Positions 13,048 through 23,935 of a stretch of DNA of 64,000 bases are shown here, piece by piece (position 1 is the first letter of the stretch; every line of letters begins with the position of its first letter). The position numbers and the translations under genes were made by a program. Under the pieces are notes generated by a model, which was given only the letters and a program-made list of their open reading frames with translations, had not been told where the DNA came from and did no database searches. Location of the stretch: positions 186,001 to 250,000 of the forward strand of contig MU867066.1 in NCBI GenBank assembly GCA_033725935.1. The letters are read 5' to 3'. This stretch comes from Cladorrhinum sp. PSN259. Its lineage: Eukaryota; Ascomycota; Sordariomycetes; Sordariales; Podosporaceae.

Positions 13048-14685
13048 ATGGTATCGCAGACTCAGGCTTGTTTTACTGCCAGCGACGGGAGACGGCCATA
13101 CCATATTAATAGTAGCCGTCCCGGGCCCTACACCGGGCCATACCCCTACTTTTCACCTTCCGAACGTCGCGGGTATTCTATATCCTCGCACGACTCTCGA
13201 GCAGCACTCAGCATGGCGGATGCGGGCCAACACCAGCAACAAGTCGACTCGGATTCGGGTACTCCCCAAAGGAAGCGCATTGCCGTTGCTGTAAGGTTAC
13301 CTTTTTTATATTTTTATTTTTTTCGCTCTCTCAGTCTACCAAGTTGCTGACGTGACAACAGTGTGGACGATGCCGGAAACGCAAGATTCGATGCAGTGGC
13401 GATCCAGGAGGAGGCCAGCCGTGCACCAACTGCAAGAATGCAGGGGCCGAACCATGCCAGTTTCTCCGGGTACAGTTCAAGTCACAATGGCTCCCTCGAT
13501 GCAACAAGTTTCTAACAGTTCAACTCTTTGTGTCTCTTGTAGGTGGCATCCCGAGAAGCCCCTTTTCGCACCGACGCACCCGATTTTGGCTACAGTGTTG
13601 GCGATGCGAGACTCTACGCCAGCCGAGCAACCGCTGGTATGGGTTACGTACCTGAACTTTCGCATCTGGAGTACCGAGGAGCACCGGGCCCCTTTTCCTC
13701 GCACGCTTACACGCCGGCACCAAAAGCAGGTTATTACGCATACCCAAGCCCTTACGTTGGTGAGCCCTATGAACAATACGATCATGGTGGAATCCCGCCC
13801 GTGCCATCTCAGTCTGTTTTGAATCCGGACACAGAAGTCGGCATGACAATGTCACACCAAGGATGGCCAGTGAGCTCAGCAGGGGCAAGGACAAAACAAC
13901 CTGCTCCTCCTCCGCCGCCACCACCACCACCGGCCTTTGGCAGCATCTACACGATGGACAACACCACAGATCCTCGACCCTACTCACCATACAGCAATCA
14001 CGGCTCCAGCTTCCCTTCATTCTCCAACGTGGCTGCCTCCCTACCGGCCTCTTCCCCTGTCGATCGTCTCCTCCCGAACCCAACCGGCACTCGATCCTCA
14101 ACACTCCCTTATCCTGTGACCGGCGCAGGCAGCACCACTTCGGCAAGCTCTCTAGCAGACGTCACTACAGCATCTTACGGCGCCAGCGGATTTGATGCCA
14201 CCTCAGCATACTCTTCTTCCTCCAGGGGGAACGGGCCAGACCCCTACCAAGTCTCCAACCAGCCCGAATCCCTCTTCAGCCCGGAAACGCGCGACACACT
14301 CTCAAGCAATGGCCCAGGATACCCCCACGCAGACTTTGGTGCGACGGCAACTTACACATCCTCTGACTCTAGGCGCGACTCTGGCCCTGTAAGCAACAAT
14401 AATGGCGGCGGCGGCAGCAGCAACAGCAGCAGTACCGGCAATTCTTCTTCTTCGGCGGCGGCCTACGCCCCGGCCGAGAGCGCGCACGAGGCAACCCCCC
14501 ATGGTGTCACGACGCATCACCATCATCATCACCACCATCAGCTATCTCATGCAGCCGGCGGCGCTAGTCACAGTGTCAATGGCACGGTGACAGGTGGTAC
14601 AGCTGCAAGCAGCCATTCGAGCTATCCGGGCCATGGACAAGGGCATGTCGAGTCCCGGCAGAGGGCTGTCAGTAGCCGTCACTAG
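13048..14685 (+). CDS. Zn(II)2Cys6 transcription factor
   Basis: Three exons: 13048-13290, 13362-13469 and 13543-14685; introns 13291-13361 (GTAAGG...ACAG) and 13470-13542 (GTACAG...CTAAC...TGTAG); all junctions are phase 0; 497 aa. The second exon is almost exactly the DNA-binding domain: residues 82-113 with spacing C-x2-C-x6-C-x9-C-x2-C-x7-C (CGRCRKRKIRC... CTNCKNAGAEPC), preceded by a basic PQRKRIAVA. The first Cys is the first codon of exon 2. The remainder is low-complexity: Tyr/Pro-rich to about residue 230, a Pro run near 240-250, Ser/Gly/Ala-rich, and a run of eight His near residue 445. There is no recognisable fungal middle homology region, so this is a short zinc-cluster protein with a disordered tail, probably a nuclear regulator. 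The 7.8-kb upstream gap suggests complex control. I do not recognise the ortholog. Confidence 0.85.
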
Positions 14686-17152
14686 TGCATGACACAAAGA
14701 GGATGTACACTCGGCCATGGGGGTGTGGAGGGAGCGATGCGCCGCAATCTAATACTGATATTTTGGAGGAAGGAAGCTGAAATGCCGATTCCCGTTTTCA
14801 CTTTGAGGCCATGTGTTTCAACTCACTTGAGGCAATCAGATTCAGCTGGGGATTCTATCTCGGGTGTCTTACTCTCAGCTTGTCTCTCGAGTTGAACGGA
14901 GTCACGGTCAAAAAGATGGAGGGTCGCACGACAGCTTTACACTGCTGGTACTTGTCCAGAGACGTTGATCAACAGTGATGAACAATAATAAAACAACAAA
15001 AGGCTCGTTACGACATCCGGGACCGAAACGACGAAACAAAAAACAGTGCAAGGTCATACACATCACTTCACTTTGCATCATACCACTACCTCTGATTTCG
15101 TTCCCTCCCTCCCTCCCTCCCTTCATCTTCATCTTTGTCATTTTTCTCATAATAATATCATTATCAGATTTTTTATTCTCCTTTTCGTTGGACCATGTTA
15201 TTTTCTTTATTAACCCAATTGGGACACTAAAAAGAAGAAAATCCCTTGAGGAACCATTTTCTTGGATTTGTGATATGAAAAAAAAGATGTAGCTATCACA
15301 TATCCAAGTAAACCAGTTTGTTGTTGTGATCTTTTTTTATTACTTTGTTGTTTTGCTATTTCTACTTGGCTATCTAATTTAATGATTACTTACTTAAAAA
15401 TAGAAAAAGAAAAAAAACTTAACCGGTAAAATGGTATGAATACACATTCTTATTGTTGAAGAATATCATGGAGTTATAATATTCTTTGAATACTAAATCG
15501 GGACGGGGGAGGGAGGTTAGGTTACGTTACGGGGGCAGTTTAATTCCCAAAGGACGATACCCGGCATTTGAAGAGATGGAAAAAGATGGAATGGAATGGT
15601 GGGTGAGAAGAAAGAATGGGAGAGGAGGAGGAGGAGGTGGAGTAGGAGGAGGGGAGAATGCTTGATTGTTATTTTGCGATGCCTTTTGTTCCTAGCTTCT
15701 TTTTCTTTTTTTCTTTTTCTGCTAATGATGGTGAAGAGAAATTAGGAAATCTGTTGGAAAAAGAATAACGGTGGATACTTTCACTTGTTGAGAGAACACA
15801 AGTGATGTTCTGGGGAAAGTTGAGACATTTATATTGCAAGTGCATTAACGTGGTGATTGGGAAACGTCCCAAATTGTCAATGCCTGTATGTTGCTTGAAA
15901 AAAAGATGAGGTAATAATTGAGCAAGTGGTTGTTGGCTGGCAAGATGCACAGGCGGTGGAATGAAAGCTATACATTCGTTTTTGCTGTCTGCTTGGACAC
16001 CTAGCGGCACTGGGTACATGCACGCACGGTTTTCATTTGTTTCTGAAGCTGACCAAACTCTTGTCACAGATCAGGTATCTTCCACACGAGATCGAGGACG
16101 AGAACCCGGCCATCTCGCAATGCAGCAGGTAAGACGCGGTAACGTGTGCCCCATATTTGTTACACTGAGTGGTTTGCATCTTTGTTTGGACAGATGGATA
16201 TGTGTATATGTGGTGCCTTGTCAGTCTTCAACTGGGGAAACACGACGTCAACTAGAGAGAAATCTCTCGGCTATGCCCCACATGTGTTCGTTGTTTATGT
16301 TGTTGTCGCCTTGTTAAGTCAGATGATGTTTGGCGTGAGGCATAAAATCACTTCCAAATGCCAACAACAGTTTCCTGATTGGTAAGAGATGTAGAGACAG
16401 AAACATGCAAATAAGAGTGGGGGTTACGAAATGGTCCGCGCATCGCGTTCCCTCATCAACTAAACCCAGTGTGATGTTAACTTTCACCCACTGCCCAATA
16501 TAAAACCAATCTATGGTTTGATATTGTTTGGCATGACTCTGTGGTACCCTGTCCCCCATGGCGAATCAGATTGTTGGGTCTCATATATTAAGCCCTTTAT
16601 CTATCTCCGCGCTGGCAAGTCTAGACTTGATGTATGCAAACACTACCAGATTGTGCGGCCATCAAGCCGCCGATGCCATCCGGAGGATAAGGCTAATCCC
16701 ATTCCAGTGTCAGCCCATAATGAATAGGTTGAGAGGGCGTGCGTTCTCGTGAGAGGGCAAACGAATAAGTTGTCACACTATACTAGCGTACACGAGGCAT
16801 TTTGGTGGGGAAATCGTGTGCCTCGTAGATCATGTCTAACCTGCATGCGGACCGAGTTGGGATGGAGGAGAAAGTCTAGTTAGATGTATGTACCTATCCG
16901 TTCAAATAAACAAGGACCCGTGATTAGTATAGGATGAGACAGTCTGGGAGAATTATGTTAATTAAGGTATCAAGTGCAATGGAACTCATAATTTTGTGTT
17001 ATGAGCACTTCAACGGTGAAAAGGGGTGATGAAAAGGGGGTTTGGCGAGTTCTGCCCCTCCGCCTATGGATTGGGAAGGCGGTCAGAGGCCCTCACTCCA
17101 CAATACATTTTTGGGTTTCATCCATAAAACAACGAGACAACTAATTTACATA
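14686..17152. other. Intergenic, AT-rich, no gene seen
   Basis: Convergence of the 3' flank of the zinc-cluster gene with the promoter of the methyltransferase gene. It holds a CCCT repeat at about 15100-15122, long A/T-rich stretches at 15160-15480 and a purine-rich tract at 15541-15660. Short frames (for example 15961-16317) show no conserved features. Confidence 0.5.
15541..15660 (+). repeat. Purine-rich tract with GGA repeats
   Basis: About 120 bases that are mostly A and G, including GGAATGGAATGG and a run of GAG/GGA units near 15621-15655. Such polypurine strands can form triplex or G-rich structures. It lies 1 kb downstream of the zinc-cluster gene and is not part of a reading frame I trust. 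Confidence 0.6.
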
Positions 17153-18213
17153 ATGGCCGACAAAAAGGACGAGGTTGCTCGATTCTATTGGCAATGCCTC
17201 CAGTTGGACTCTGCCCCGGATTTTCCAGATGGCAAGATCCTCAGGGAAGAAGCGGTACAAGAGGCAATTTATGAGCGGGTGTTTGCCGTTGAAGCCGATG
17301 TCAAGCCTCTGCCTGAACGATACCGACTGAGAATCCTCAAGGAGCTTACTTCCAGAATTGAATCTTCAATCGTGGACTGGGACGAGCATGTAGGTGGCAC
17401 AAGCATCAGCGAAAGGGAATGTAGAGACTTACAAAAACCTAGGGAGTCTCCGACAACCTTGTTGAAGCCATGGGAGAGCTGCTCTCACATCCATTGCCAA
17501 CCGAGGCAGTGACAGCGCAACAGCGAAACCATGTGACCTACCATCTATCCCTCCTCAAAGAGGATGCAAATATTATCCTTCTCGAGTCACGGTTCCTCAT
17601 CTCGGGATCAGGAACAACGGGCTTGAGAACGTGGGAAGCAGCGTTGCATCTGGGGCAATACCTCTGCGCCAACCCATCCTTGGTCAAGGGCAAGCGCGTG
17701 CTTGAGTTGGGCACCGGAACAGGATACCTTGCGGTCTTGTGCGCCAAGCACTTGGATTCGGAGCATGTCATTGCCACGGACGGATCGGAAGATGTGGTCA
17801 ACAATCTGCCGGACAACTTCTTTGTCAACGACCTGGAGGGATCGGACAAGGTCACGGCCTCGGAGCTGAAATGGGGCCACGCTCTGGTGGGAACCGAGGA
17901 ACAGGAGTGGAACGGAGGAAGAAAGGTGGATGTGGTTCTCGGTGCAGACCTCACCTACGACTTCAGCGTGATACCGGCGCTTGTTGGGACGTTGGACGAG
18001 CTGGCGGTGCTGTCACCCGGGGTTGCCATACTGACTGCGGCGCCGGAGCGGAACAGGGCAACCCTTGAGAGCTTCCTCGAGGCGTGTCAAACACGTGGGT
18101 TTGACGTCAGCTACGAGGACTTTCCGGTGCCGCCCAGAAGTGAGCAGAAGGGGCCGTTTTACAGTGACCTCACTCCCATTCATATCTGTAAATTGACGAG
18201 AAAGACATTGTAA
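17153..18213 (+). CDS. efm3: EFM3/FAM86-type protein-lysine methyltransferase (eEF2)
   Basis: Two exons, 17153-17389 and 17443-18213, with a 53-bp intron (GTAGGT...CCTAG) in phase 0; 335 aa. The N-terminus (VARFYWQCLQLDSAPDFPDG) is the helical leader seen in the FAM86/EEF2KMT family, and the second half is a class I SAM-dependent methyltransferase. Motif I is VLELGTGTGYLAVLCAK (about residues 162-178), followed by acidic VIATDGSEDVV, and VDVVLGADLTYD at motif IV. In the family, the yeast member EFM3 trimethylates a lysine of elongation factor 2 in the cytosol. The domain order, the length (yeast and human members are 330-340 aa) and the sequence TTGLRTWEAALHL before motif I support this subgroup within MTF16-type enzymes. 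The substrate is inferred from family. A ribosomal protein gene follows 328 bp downstream on the same strand. Confidence 0.82.
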
Positions 18214-18541
18214 CTCGAGATGCCGTGAATTTGGGGATCTTGGAGAGAAGTGGGGCAGATGCAATTGATTGGAAGGGAAGACCCAAACTCGCAAGGCATG
18301 AAGTGGTGGGGTTAAATGGTCTGTGCATTGACCAAAATGCAATGGCAGCCTAAATTCCAAGGCCGCACTGGAGATTAGGGCTCACACCCAATTGTGCGAA
18401 TCGGTGCCGGAATTTTTCGAGCTCCACCCTTGCTCTGCGGCGGCCCTGCAAAATCACCACCAAAGGAAAAATCCCACTTCCCACCTCGAAGGCCGAGATC
18501 GTGGAACGATTGCAACAACCGACCGCCACGACATCGTCAAA
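18214..18541. other. Intergenic, promoter of rps24
   Basis: This 328-bp gap separates the methyltransferase stop from the S24 start. It must hold the terminator of the first and the promoter of the second. I see no distinct motif. Confidence 0.5.
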
Positions 18542-19296
18542 ATGGCTGACTCCGACGCCCCGGTAACCCTTCGGACTCGCAAGTTCATCCGCAACCCTCT
18601 GCTTGGCCGTAAGCAGATGGTCGTGTGAGTTGAATCCCTTCCTTGTCTCGAAATCCCAAAATTCCCCGTCGAATCGCTGCATCCATCTTCGAAAAGTCGA
18701 CCGTTGATGCGACAGTTATTTCGGCTGCCAAATCGCGGTTTTGACGCGAAGAGCTGGAAACAAAAAAATAACACACTATCATTGAGCGATGGGGCGATTG
18801 ATGGGGGATTACTTGGGATTTCTGATGATACACACGCAAAGAACAAAGTTGTGCTGACCGGTGTGCTTTTGCTCAACTGTAGGGACATTCTCCACCCCGG
18901 CCGCGCCAACATCTCCAAGGAGGACCTCCGCGACAAGCTCGCCGGCCTCTACAAGGCCCAGAAGGACCAGGTCTCCGTCTTTGGTCTCCGCACCCAGTTC
19001 GGTGGTGGCAAGACCACTGGCTTCGCCCTCATCTATGACTCCCCCGAGGCTATGAAGAAGTTCGAGCCCCACTACAGACTCGTCCGCGTTGGTCTCGCTT
19101 CCAAGATCGAGAAGGCCTCCAGACAGCAGCGTACGTGTTTTCCGGTGTTGGAGACGGACGTGATGAATTGGGTGATGGAGAAGAGGAAACTGACATGTTA
19201 TTTTCCCCCGCAACAGGCAAGCAGCGCAAGAACCGCCAGAAGACCCTCCGCGGTACCGCCAAGGTCAAGGGTGCCAAGCCCAAGAAGGAGAAATAA
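18542..19296 (+). CDS. rps24: 40S ribosomal protein S24 (eS24)
   Basis: Three exons: 18542-18624, 18883-19130 and 19217-19296; introns 18625-18882 (GTGAGT...CTGTAG, 258 bp) and 19131-19216 (GTACGT...CAACAG); 136 aa. The joined protein reads MADSDAPVTLRTRKFIRNPL, then QMVVDILHPGRANISKEDL, ends in a basic RKQRKNRQKT...KKEK tail and is the expected length for eS24. The first junction splits a Val codon and the second an Arg codon, both restoring conserved sequence. It is a component of the small ribosomal subunit. The long first intron close to the start codon is usual for fungal ribosomal protein genes. Codon choice is strongly biased (CTC, CGC, AAG), as expected for a highly expressed gene. 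No abnormality was seen. Confidence 0.96.
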
Positions 19297-20718
19297 ATGG
19301 CTGGCGTTTTTTCTTTGTTTGGCGTCGTCTTCTACATCGGGTCTTTTCGAGGGTTATTGGACGATGGCATTGGTTCTGTGCATTACTCTGGCATGCTGGT
19401 GGTAAACCTGGCATAATGGGAACGCCATGAAAACTTGCAGACAGCAATTCATGATGGAGGCGCGACGGTCGGGGGTTCGTTGATTCGAGGCAGGAACCAT
19501 AGCATCCAATACAGGACGTTGGTCAAGCCAAGACCAGAAGAGACCCAAGTGCGCTGGACAAAGGAGTGATGTTGATACTCGCATGATAGCGGTGGCAGCA
19601 GGGAGTCGTGGTGGTATCACGGCTTCAAACTCCACATCAGTAAAACCCAAGCCTAATGCACACAGATTCTCTTCGAGTTATTCTCTCTCGTGACCCGCAC
19701 AGTTCAACAAGTAGCTTTCGACACGACACACGCAGCAGAAAATCGCCTTATGCAGTGCTTCCCAACCGCGCATGATTCCTTTACGGCCGACTTCCCTTTT
19801 CGTGATGCAGCAATGGTCACCAGACAGACCCGGAGACGGAACATCAAGTGGTGGTGGTTTGCCTCGTTTGTCTGATGATCACCAGGCTGTGGTTCCTTTG
19901 ATTCGTCTTCCAAGGTGTTGATGTGTCGGATGGCCTGTTACACGGGGGCAATCAATAAGCGCGGGCCTTGAAGTCGACCAGCCTGCGCCTTCTTTCTCGC
20001 CAACATTAAAAGTTCGTTGGCTGTTGTTTTTCTCTCTGGACATGATTAGAAAATTCTGCAGTGGCTGGAATGTGAGAAATACTGCATCGCTCATAGTAAT
20101 TATTGAGTCTGTCGTGTTTATGCACTGTTGATGATGTCGAGCTCCGGCATACGGCCTCAAGTGGGGCCGGGTTTGTACTTTGTCGGCCGGTTTCCACGAC
20201 CCGGGGATGCGGCACAGCCGTCGGGGTCCGCCACATGTTAGCCGGCCCTGCTTGTCGGCCTCCTTTTAATCAAGTGATTCTGCCAAGGATCTTTGACATG
20301 CTAGACAGGAAGATGACGGTTATATATCTGAGCGGAAAACGACTTCCCCTCCTGTCTCTTTTCCTTCCTCACCCACGGCCAGCCAGATACTCGGCTTCGC
20401 TAGACAAAACAAGGCATTTTTGACCCTCTACACTTTTTTTGTCTGTCAGCTTTACCGTGAATAGGTTGGAATAGGTCAAGGTTCAGCCTTCTCAATTCTT
20501 TGAACTTTAGACCTCAATACCCAGCCTCCTTCAGATCAAGTCAAGTTCAGCCTTTGTCAACTCTTTGAACTTTAGACCTCAATACCCAACCTCCTTCAGA
20601 TCAAAGTCAAGTTCAGCCTTTGTCAACTCTTTGAACTTTTTCACCAACCTTTCTTTCCTCCCATTCCAGTCAAAAGGCATTTTTTTTCTTCAAAGAAAAG
20701 AAAAAAAAAAGAGTCAAA
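19297..20718. other. Intergenic containing a 65-bp tandem repeat
   Basis: No gene is supported between rps24 and the next start codon. The distal part, 20476-20640, holds the tandem repeat described separately; a long T-rich and A-rich leader (20679-20711) lies just before the ATG at 20719. Confidence 0.5.
20476..20640 (+). repeat. 65-66 bp tandem repeat, about 2.5 copies
   Basis: Unit 1 is 20476-20540, unit 2 is 20541-20606, and a half unit runs 20607-20640. Each unit begins TCAAG(G)TTCAGCCTT and contains TTTGAACTTTAGACCTCAA and CCTCCTTCAGATCAA. Units differ at only a few positions. The array ends 78 bp before the start codon of the gene at 20719, so it is probably in its 5' leader or core promoter. 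Confidence 0.9.
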
Positions 20719-21483
20719 ATGGACCCCCTCCGCCAATTCTTCTCCTGCCTCCTCTTCCGTTCCCGCGCCAGAGAAGGCTACACCGAACTCATCTATGACT
20801 ACCCCTCCTCTGAGTCTCCCTCCCTCTTCAACGAGAAATACACCGATTATCCTCCACCGGAACACGACGAACAGTACCAACCCGACTGCATGACCCTTGT
20901 CTCGCCTGTAATCAACAGCAACAACCAAACAGATCTCACAATCCTGGCTTCCCAGCTCGCTCACACCCTCTACTTCGCCACCGAAAACGACGAGAACTTA
21001 CAGTCCCGGATCCTCTCCGTCGTCGGCTCGCAGAAATGGAACCGACGTCTTTTGGAAGAATTGCTCGACGAGGTAATAACGTACATCGAGGGCGGTCGGA
21101 CAGACGCCATGGGAGAGGCGTTCTTGACTGCGCTGGATACCGTGACGGACCTGGCAGATGAAGAATTCACTTTTCCGCGCAACCACCCGGAATCGGTCGA
21201 CGGGTTCATCGCCATTGTTGGGGTCGGCGTCTTGGCTTCGTTGTTGGGGGGTTGGTGTTTGGAGCTACTGGGGTTCGGGATTGTAGTCACAAGAGAAGAG
21301 GATGTCGAGGGAAATGAGAAGGAAACTGGGGTAGTGAAAATGAGTGCAAGCGACAAGGTGACGCTGGGGGATAGACCTAGACGGGGCAGCGTGGCCGATT
21401 GGTGGGCCAGGGAGTTTGGCGGGTATATTCCTAGGGGAGGGGTGTACAAGTTCTTGCAGAGGCTGGATGTTGTTGAGGAGTGA
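20719..21483 (+). CDS. Putative IFI6/ISG12-like small membrane protein (254 aa)
   Basis: Single exon, with an ATG after an A-rich leader (GTCAAAATGG). The N-terminal half (MDPLRQFFSCLLFRSRAREG onward) is not recognised. Residues about 155-190 form a Gly-rich hydrophobic segment (GFIAIVGVGVLASLLGG and LELLGFGIVV), and the C-terminus has GSVADWWAREFGGYIPRGG followed by VYKFLQRL. The pattern of a Gly-rich hydrophobic stretch, LGFG, GS.A..W, GGY.P.GG and a terminal LQ motif resembles fungal members of the interferon-induced 6-16 (IFI6/IFI27) family. A polar insert of about 45 residues (EEDVEGNEKETG...) separates LGFG from GSVA, which is unusual. In the family these are small membrane proteins; the fungal role is unknown. 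Assignment is by pattern only and could be wrong. Confidence 0.5.
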   Translation: MDPLRQFFSCLLFRSRAREGYTELIYDYPSSESPSLFNEKYTDYPPPEHDEQYQPDCMTLVSPVINSNNQTDLTILASQLAHTLYFATENDENLQSRILSVVGSQKWNRRLLEELLDEVITYIEGGRTDAMGEAFLTALDTVTDLADEEFTFPRNHPESVDGFIAIVGVGVLASLLGGWCLELLGFGIVVTREEDVEGNEKETGVVKMSASDKVTLGDRPRRGSVADWWAREFGGYIPRGGVYKFLQRLDVVEE

Positions 21484-22502
21484 TTCATTCTGTCTTCTTC
21501 GGATGGTGTGGTGTGTCAGGGAAGGGATTGCTTTAAGTGTTGGAGTTTGGAAAGATGTTGGAGTTGAGGTGATAGATATTGTGTAGGATATGGATATGAT
21601 ATGGGATAAAACTAGCAAGAACCACAAGACAATTGAAACAACCATTTCTTGCTGTAATTTGAGTCAAACAGTCATGTAAAACATCCTAGATTTAATTGAC
21701 CCTTCAACACCTCGGTTTCTCTATTACTCCTGGATGATGCCTTTTTACCTTTACATAAACACAAAAACACAGAGTCCAACAATATTAACAGCAAATGATC
21801 CACATCGCTCCATTACTCTCTGAGTGACATACATCCATTCGATTTCGATTCCCTCTCTCCCTCCTGCCACCTTCCTCCTTCCTTATCCGCTGATATTCCA
21901 CCACCACTTCACAAAAAAAAAAAAAAAAAAAAAAGACCTCCGGCGCCCCCGACTCATATGTCTTCCCATCACCATCACCATCCTCCCTCCCTCTTATTCC
22001 TCTTCTTCTCATGTTCGCAGCTGGGTATAAACTGTTTGGACTTTGTAGCGGTTTGTTGTTGCTGCTTCTTTCCTCTTGTCGCTGATAAAACGACAACAGG
22101 CGTTCGTAACAGAAAAGAAAAACAAAAGGCTGACTTGAGCGCTTTTGACCGAGAAAAAATTAAAAAACAATGATGATGAAAAATAGGAAAGAAGAGCAAA
22201 CAACAAAGCGATCGGGTAGGTGATTGATGATTAAAAGCCAAAAAACAAACAGAGTAAAAAGAAGAAAGAAAAAAAAATATTATGACATATGACAACCGTG
22301 TGTTTCCGTTCCGTCGTCGTTTTAAGAACCTTTGTGTGAGGCAACCTGGAGGTTTTGGCCAGGGGTTTGGGTTTGTTGTCGTGATAAACACACACACACA
22401 CTTCCTCGGGTATTTTGTGCACGCCGCCGCCGCCACCGCCGCCGCCGCCAGCCCTTGTACTCCCATCATTACTTCTTTCCCTCAGAACCTTATTGACAAA
22501 AA
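21484..22502. other. Intergenic between convergent genes
   Basis: Space between the convergent stops of the 20719 gene and the ARF6 gene. It contains an A22 run (21913-21934), a CA microsatellite (22390-22401) and GCC repeats (22424-22451). The last two are likely in the ARF6 3' untranslated region. No gene is seen. Confidence 0.5.
21913..21934 (+). repeat. A22 homopolymer
   Basis: Uninterrupted run of 22 A residues between two convergent genes. It could be a polyadenylation-derived or slippage tract. Confidence 0.9.
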
Positions 22503-23129
22503 TCATTTCCCGCCGTACTTGGGCATCTTCTTAATATTATCCGAGAGCCAGCCGAAACCTTCTGTCAAACCCTCGCCGTCGGTTGCGATGGCCGGTTGCA
22601 CGAACCAAAGCTTATCCTTGAGCTTGCCGAGCTGCAGCTTCTCGGTAATCTCGTGAGGTTTCATGGCTACAAAAGGGGATAAGTTAGCAATTTGTGTAAC
22701 CATAGCAGGGTTTAAATAAAACGTACCACCGTCAACATCCTGCTTATTTGCAAACACAAGCAACAAACAGTCGGCCATCTCGCGATCGTTGATGATGCGG
22801 TGCAGCTCCGTCCTCGCCTCGTCGATGCGCGCGTGATCTGACGAATCGACAACAAAGACCAAACCCTGCGTGCCGCTGTAATAATGCCTCCACAGCGGAC
22901 GGATCTTGTCCTGGCCGCCGACGTCCCACATGTTGAATTTGATGTTTTTGTAGGTAAAAGTCTCGACGTTGAACCCGACGGTGGGGATGGTGGTCATGGT
23001 CTGGTTGAGCTTGAGCTTGTAGAGAATCGTCGTCTTGCCGGCGGCGTCGAGACCCAGCATCAGAATGCGCACTTCCTTGGATCCAAACAGCTTGCCGAAC
23101 AGGCTCGAAATTGACAGGGCGGCACCCAT
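22503..23129 (-). CDS. arf6: ARF6-type small GTPase
   Basis: Two exons on the minus strand, 23129-22727 and 22666-22503, with a 60-bp intron (GTACGT...CTAAC...TTGTAG); 188 aa. The unspliced frame stays open but would insert a meaningless segment after NKQDV; splicing restores NKQDVDGAMKPHEI, the same length as human ARF6. Motifs: Gly2 for myristoylation, P-loop GLDAAGKT, switch I with TIPTVGFNVET, WDVGGQDKIRPLWRHYY, guanine-specificity NKQD, and ATDGEGL at the SAT position. Matches such as NDREMADCLLL and YKLKL favour ARF6 over ARF1. The N-terminus is about six residues longer than in human ARF6. The family recycles GTP at the plasma membrane and endosomes, affecting actin and polar growth. 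Its upstream region contains CT- and GT-rich leader sequence. Confidence 0.9.
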   Translation of the reverse strand: MGAALSISSLFGKLFGSKEVRILMLGLDAAGKTTILYKLKLNQTMTTIPTVGFNVETFTYKNIKFNMWDVGGQDKIRPLWRHYYSGTQGLVFVVDSSDHARIDEARTELHRIINDREMADCLLLVFANKQDVDGGTFYLNPAMVTQIANLSPFVAMKPHEITEKLQLGKLKDKLWFVQPAIATDGEGLTEGFGWLSDNIKKMPKYGGK

Positions 23130-23935
23130 CTTGATGTGCTATTTTTGTCCTTTGCGGACACGAAGGGGCGTTGGATTTTGGGACTGATGATAGACACGCA
23201 AGGAAGGAATTAGATAAGAGACGCCGAGTTCGTTGGTATTAGAGGTAGTGTCGCGGGGTATTTTGTGCGGGCGCTGGGAAATGCTGAATTCGAACGGATA
23301 GAATTAGCAGACTGCTCAAGTAATGCGATCGCGCGTTTCTTTGGTGTGTTGTTTTTGTTGTTGTTGTCGTCGTCTACCTAGTCGTCGATGCAATTTCCAA
23401 TCTCCGACGTGATTCGACCGACACGACAGGGAGGTGGAGGCTTGAGATGGCAGGGGCAATTTTAGGTGTTCAATAGCATCTCGTACCTGCAGGAGAAATT
23501 GTTGGATATGATTAGGTTGAATGCAGTCTCAAAAAAACACGTCGAGGATCACAGTCGGGTAGGGGAAGGAGCGTATAATGTTGGGGTTAATAGAAATTAA
23601 TTTGACTTGGAGTCTCAGATCAGTCTCTCTCTCTCCTGTCTCTCTGTCGGCGTGCACTGCAGCACCGGAGCCAATGTTCAACTCTCGCTCACCCCTGGAC
23701 AGGGAAGGGGCACCTGCAGAGCCAAAATTTACTGCCCCTGACGGGGCTGACCAATGAGAGCATTCAGTGAGATTTAAAATGGCTCGTGCGTTCGGCTGCA
23801 ACGCCGAATTGTGGAGCCGGTAGATAATGCCGGTGGGTGTCAAACGATGCATCCACCACCAAAGGAACAGTTTGAGAAGCACTTCAGAAATGCGGCAATC
23901 TTTGTTAAACACAAAAATCATATAACACACCCCAA
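23130..23935. other. Intergenic: ARF6 leader and Sgf29 3' flank
   Basis: Between two minus-strand genes. The half near 23130-23500 is probably the promoter and leader of the ARF6 gene. A CT repeat lies at 23622-23645. The minus-strand frame at 23529-23939 shows no conserved domain. Confidence 0.5.
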
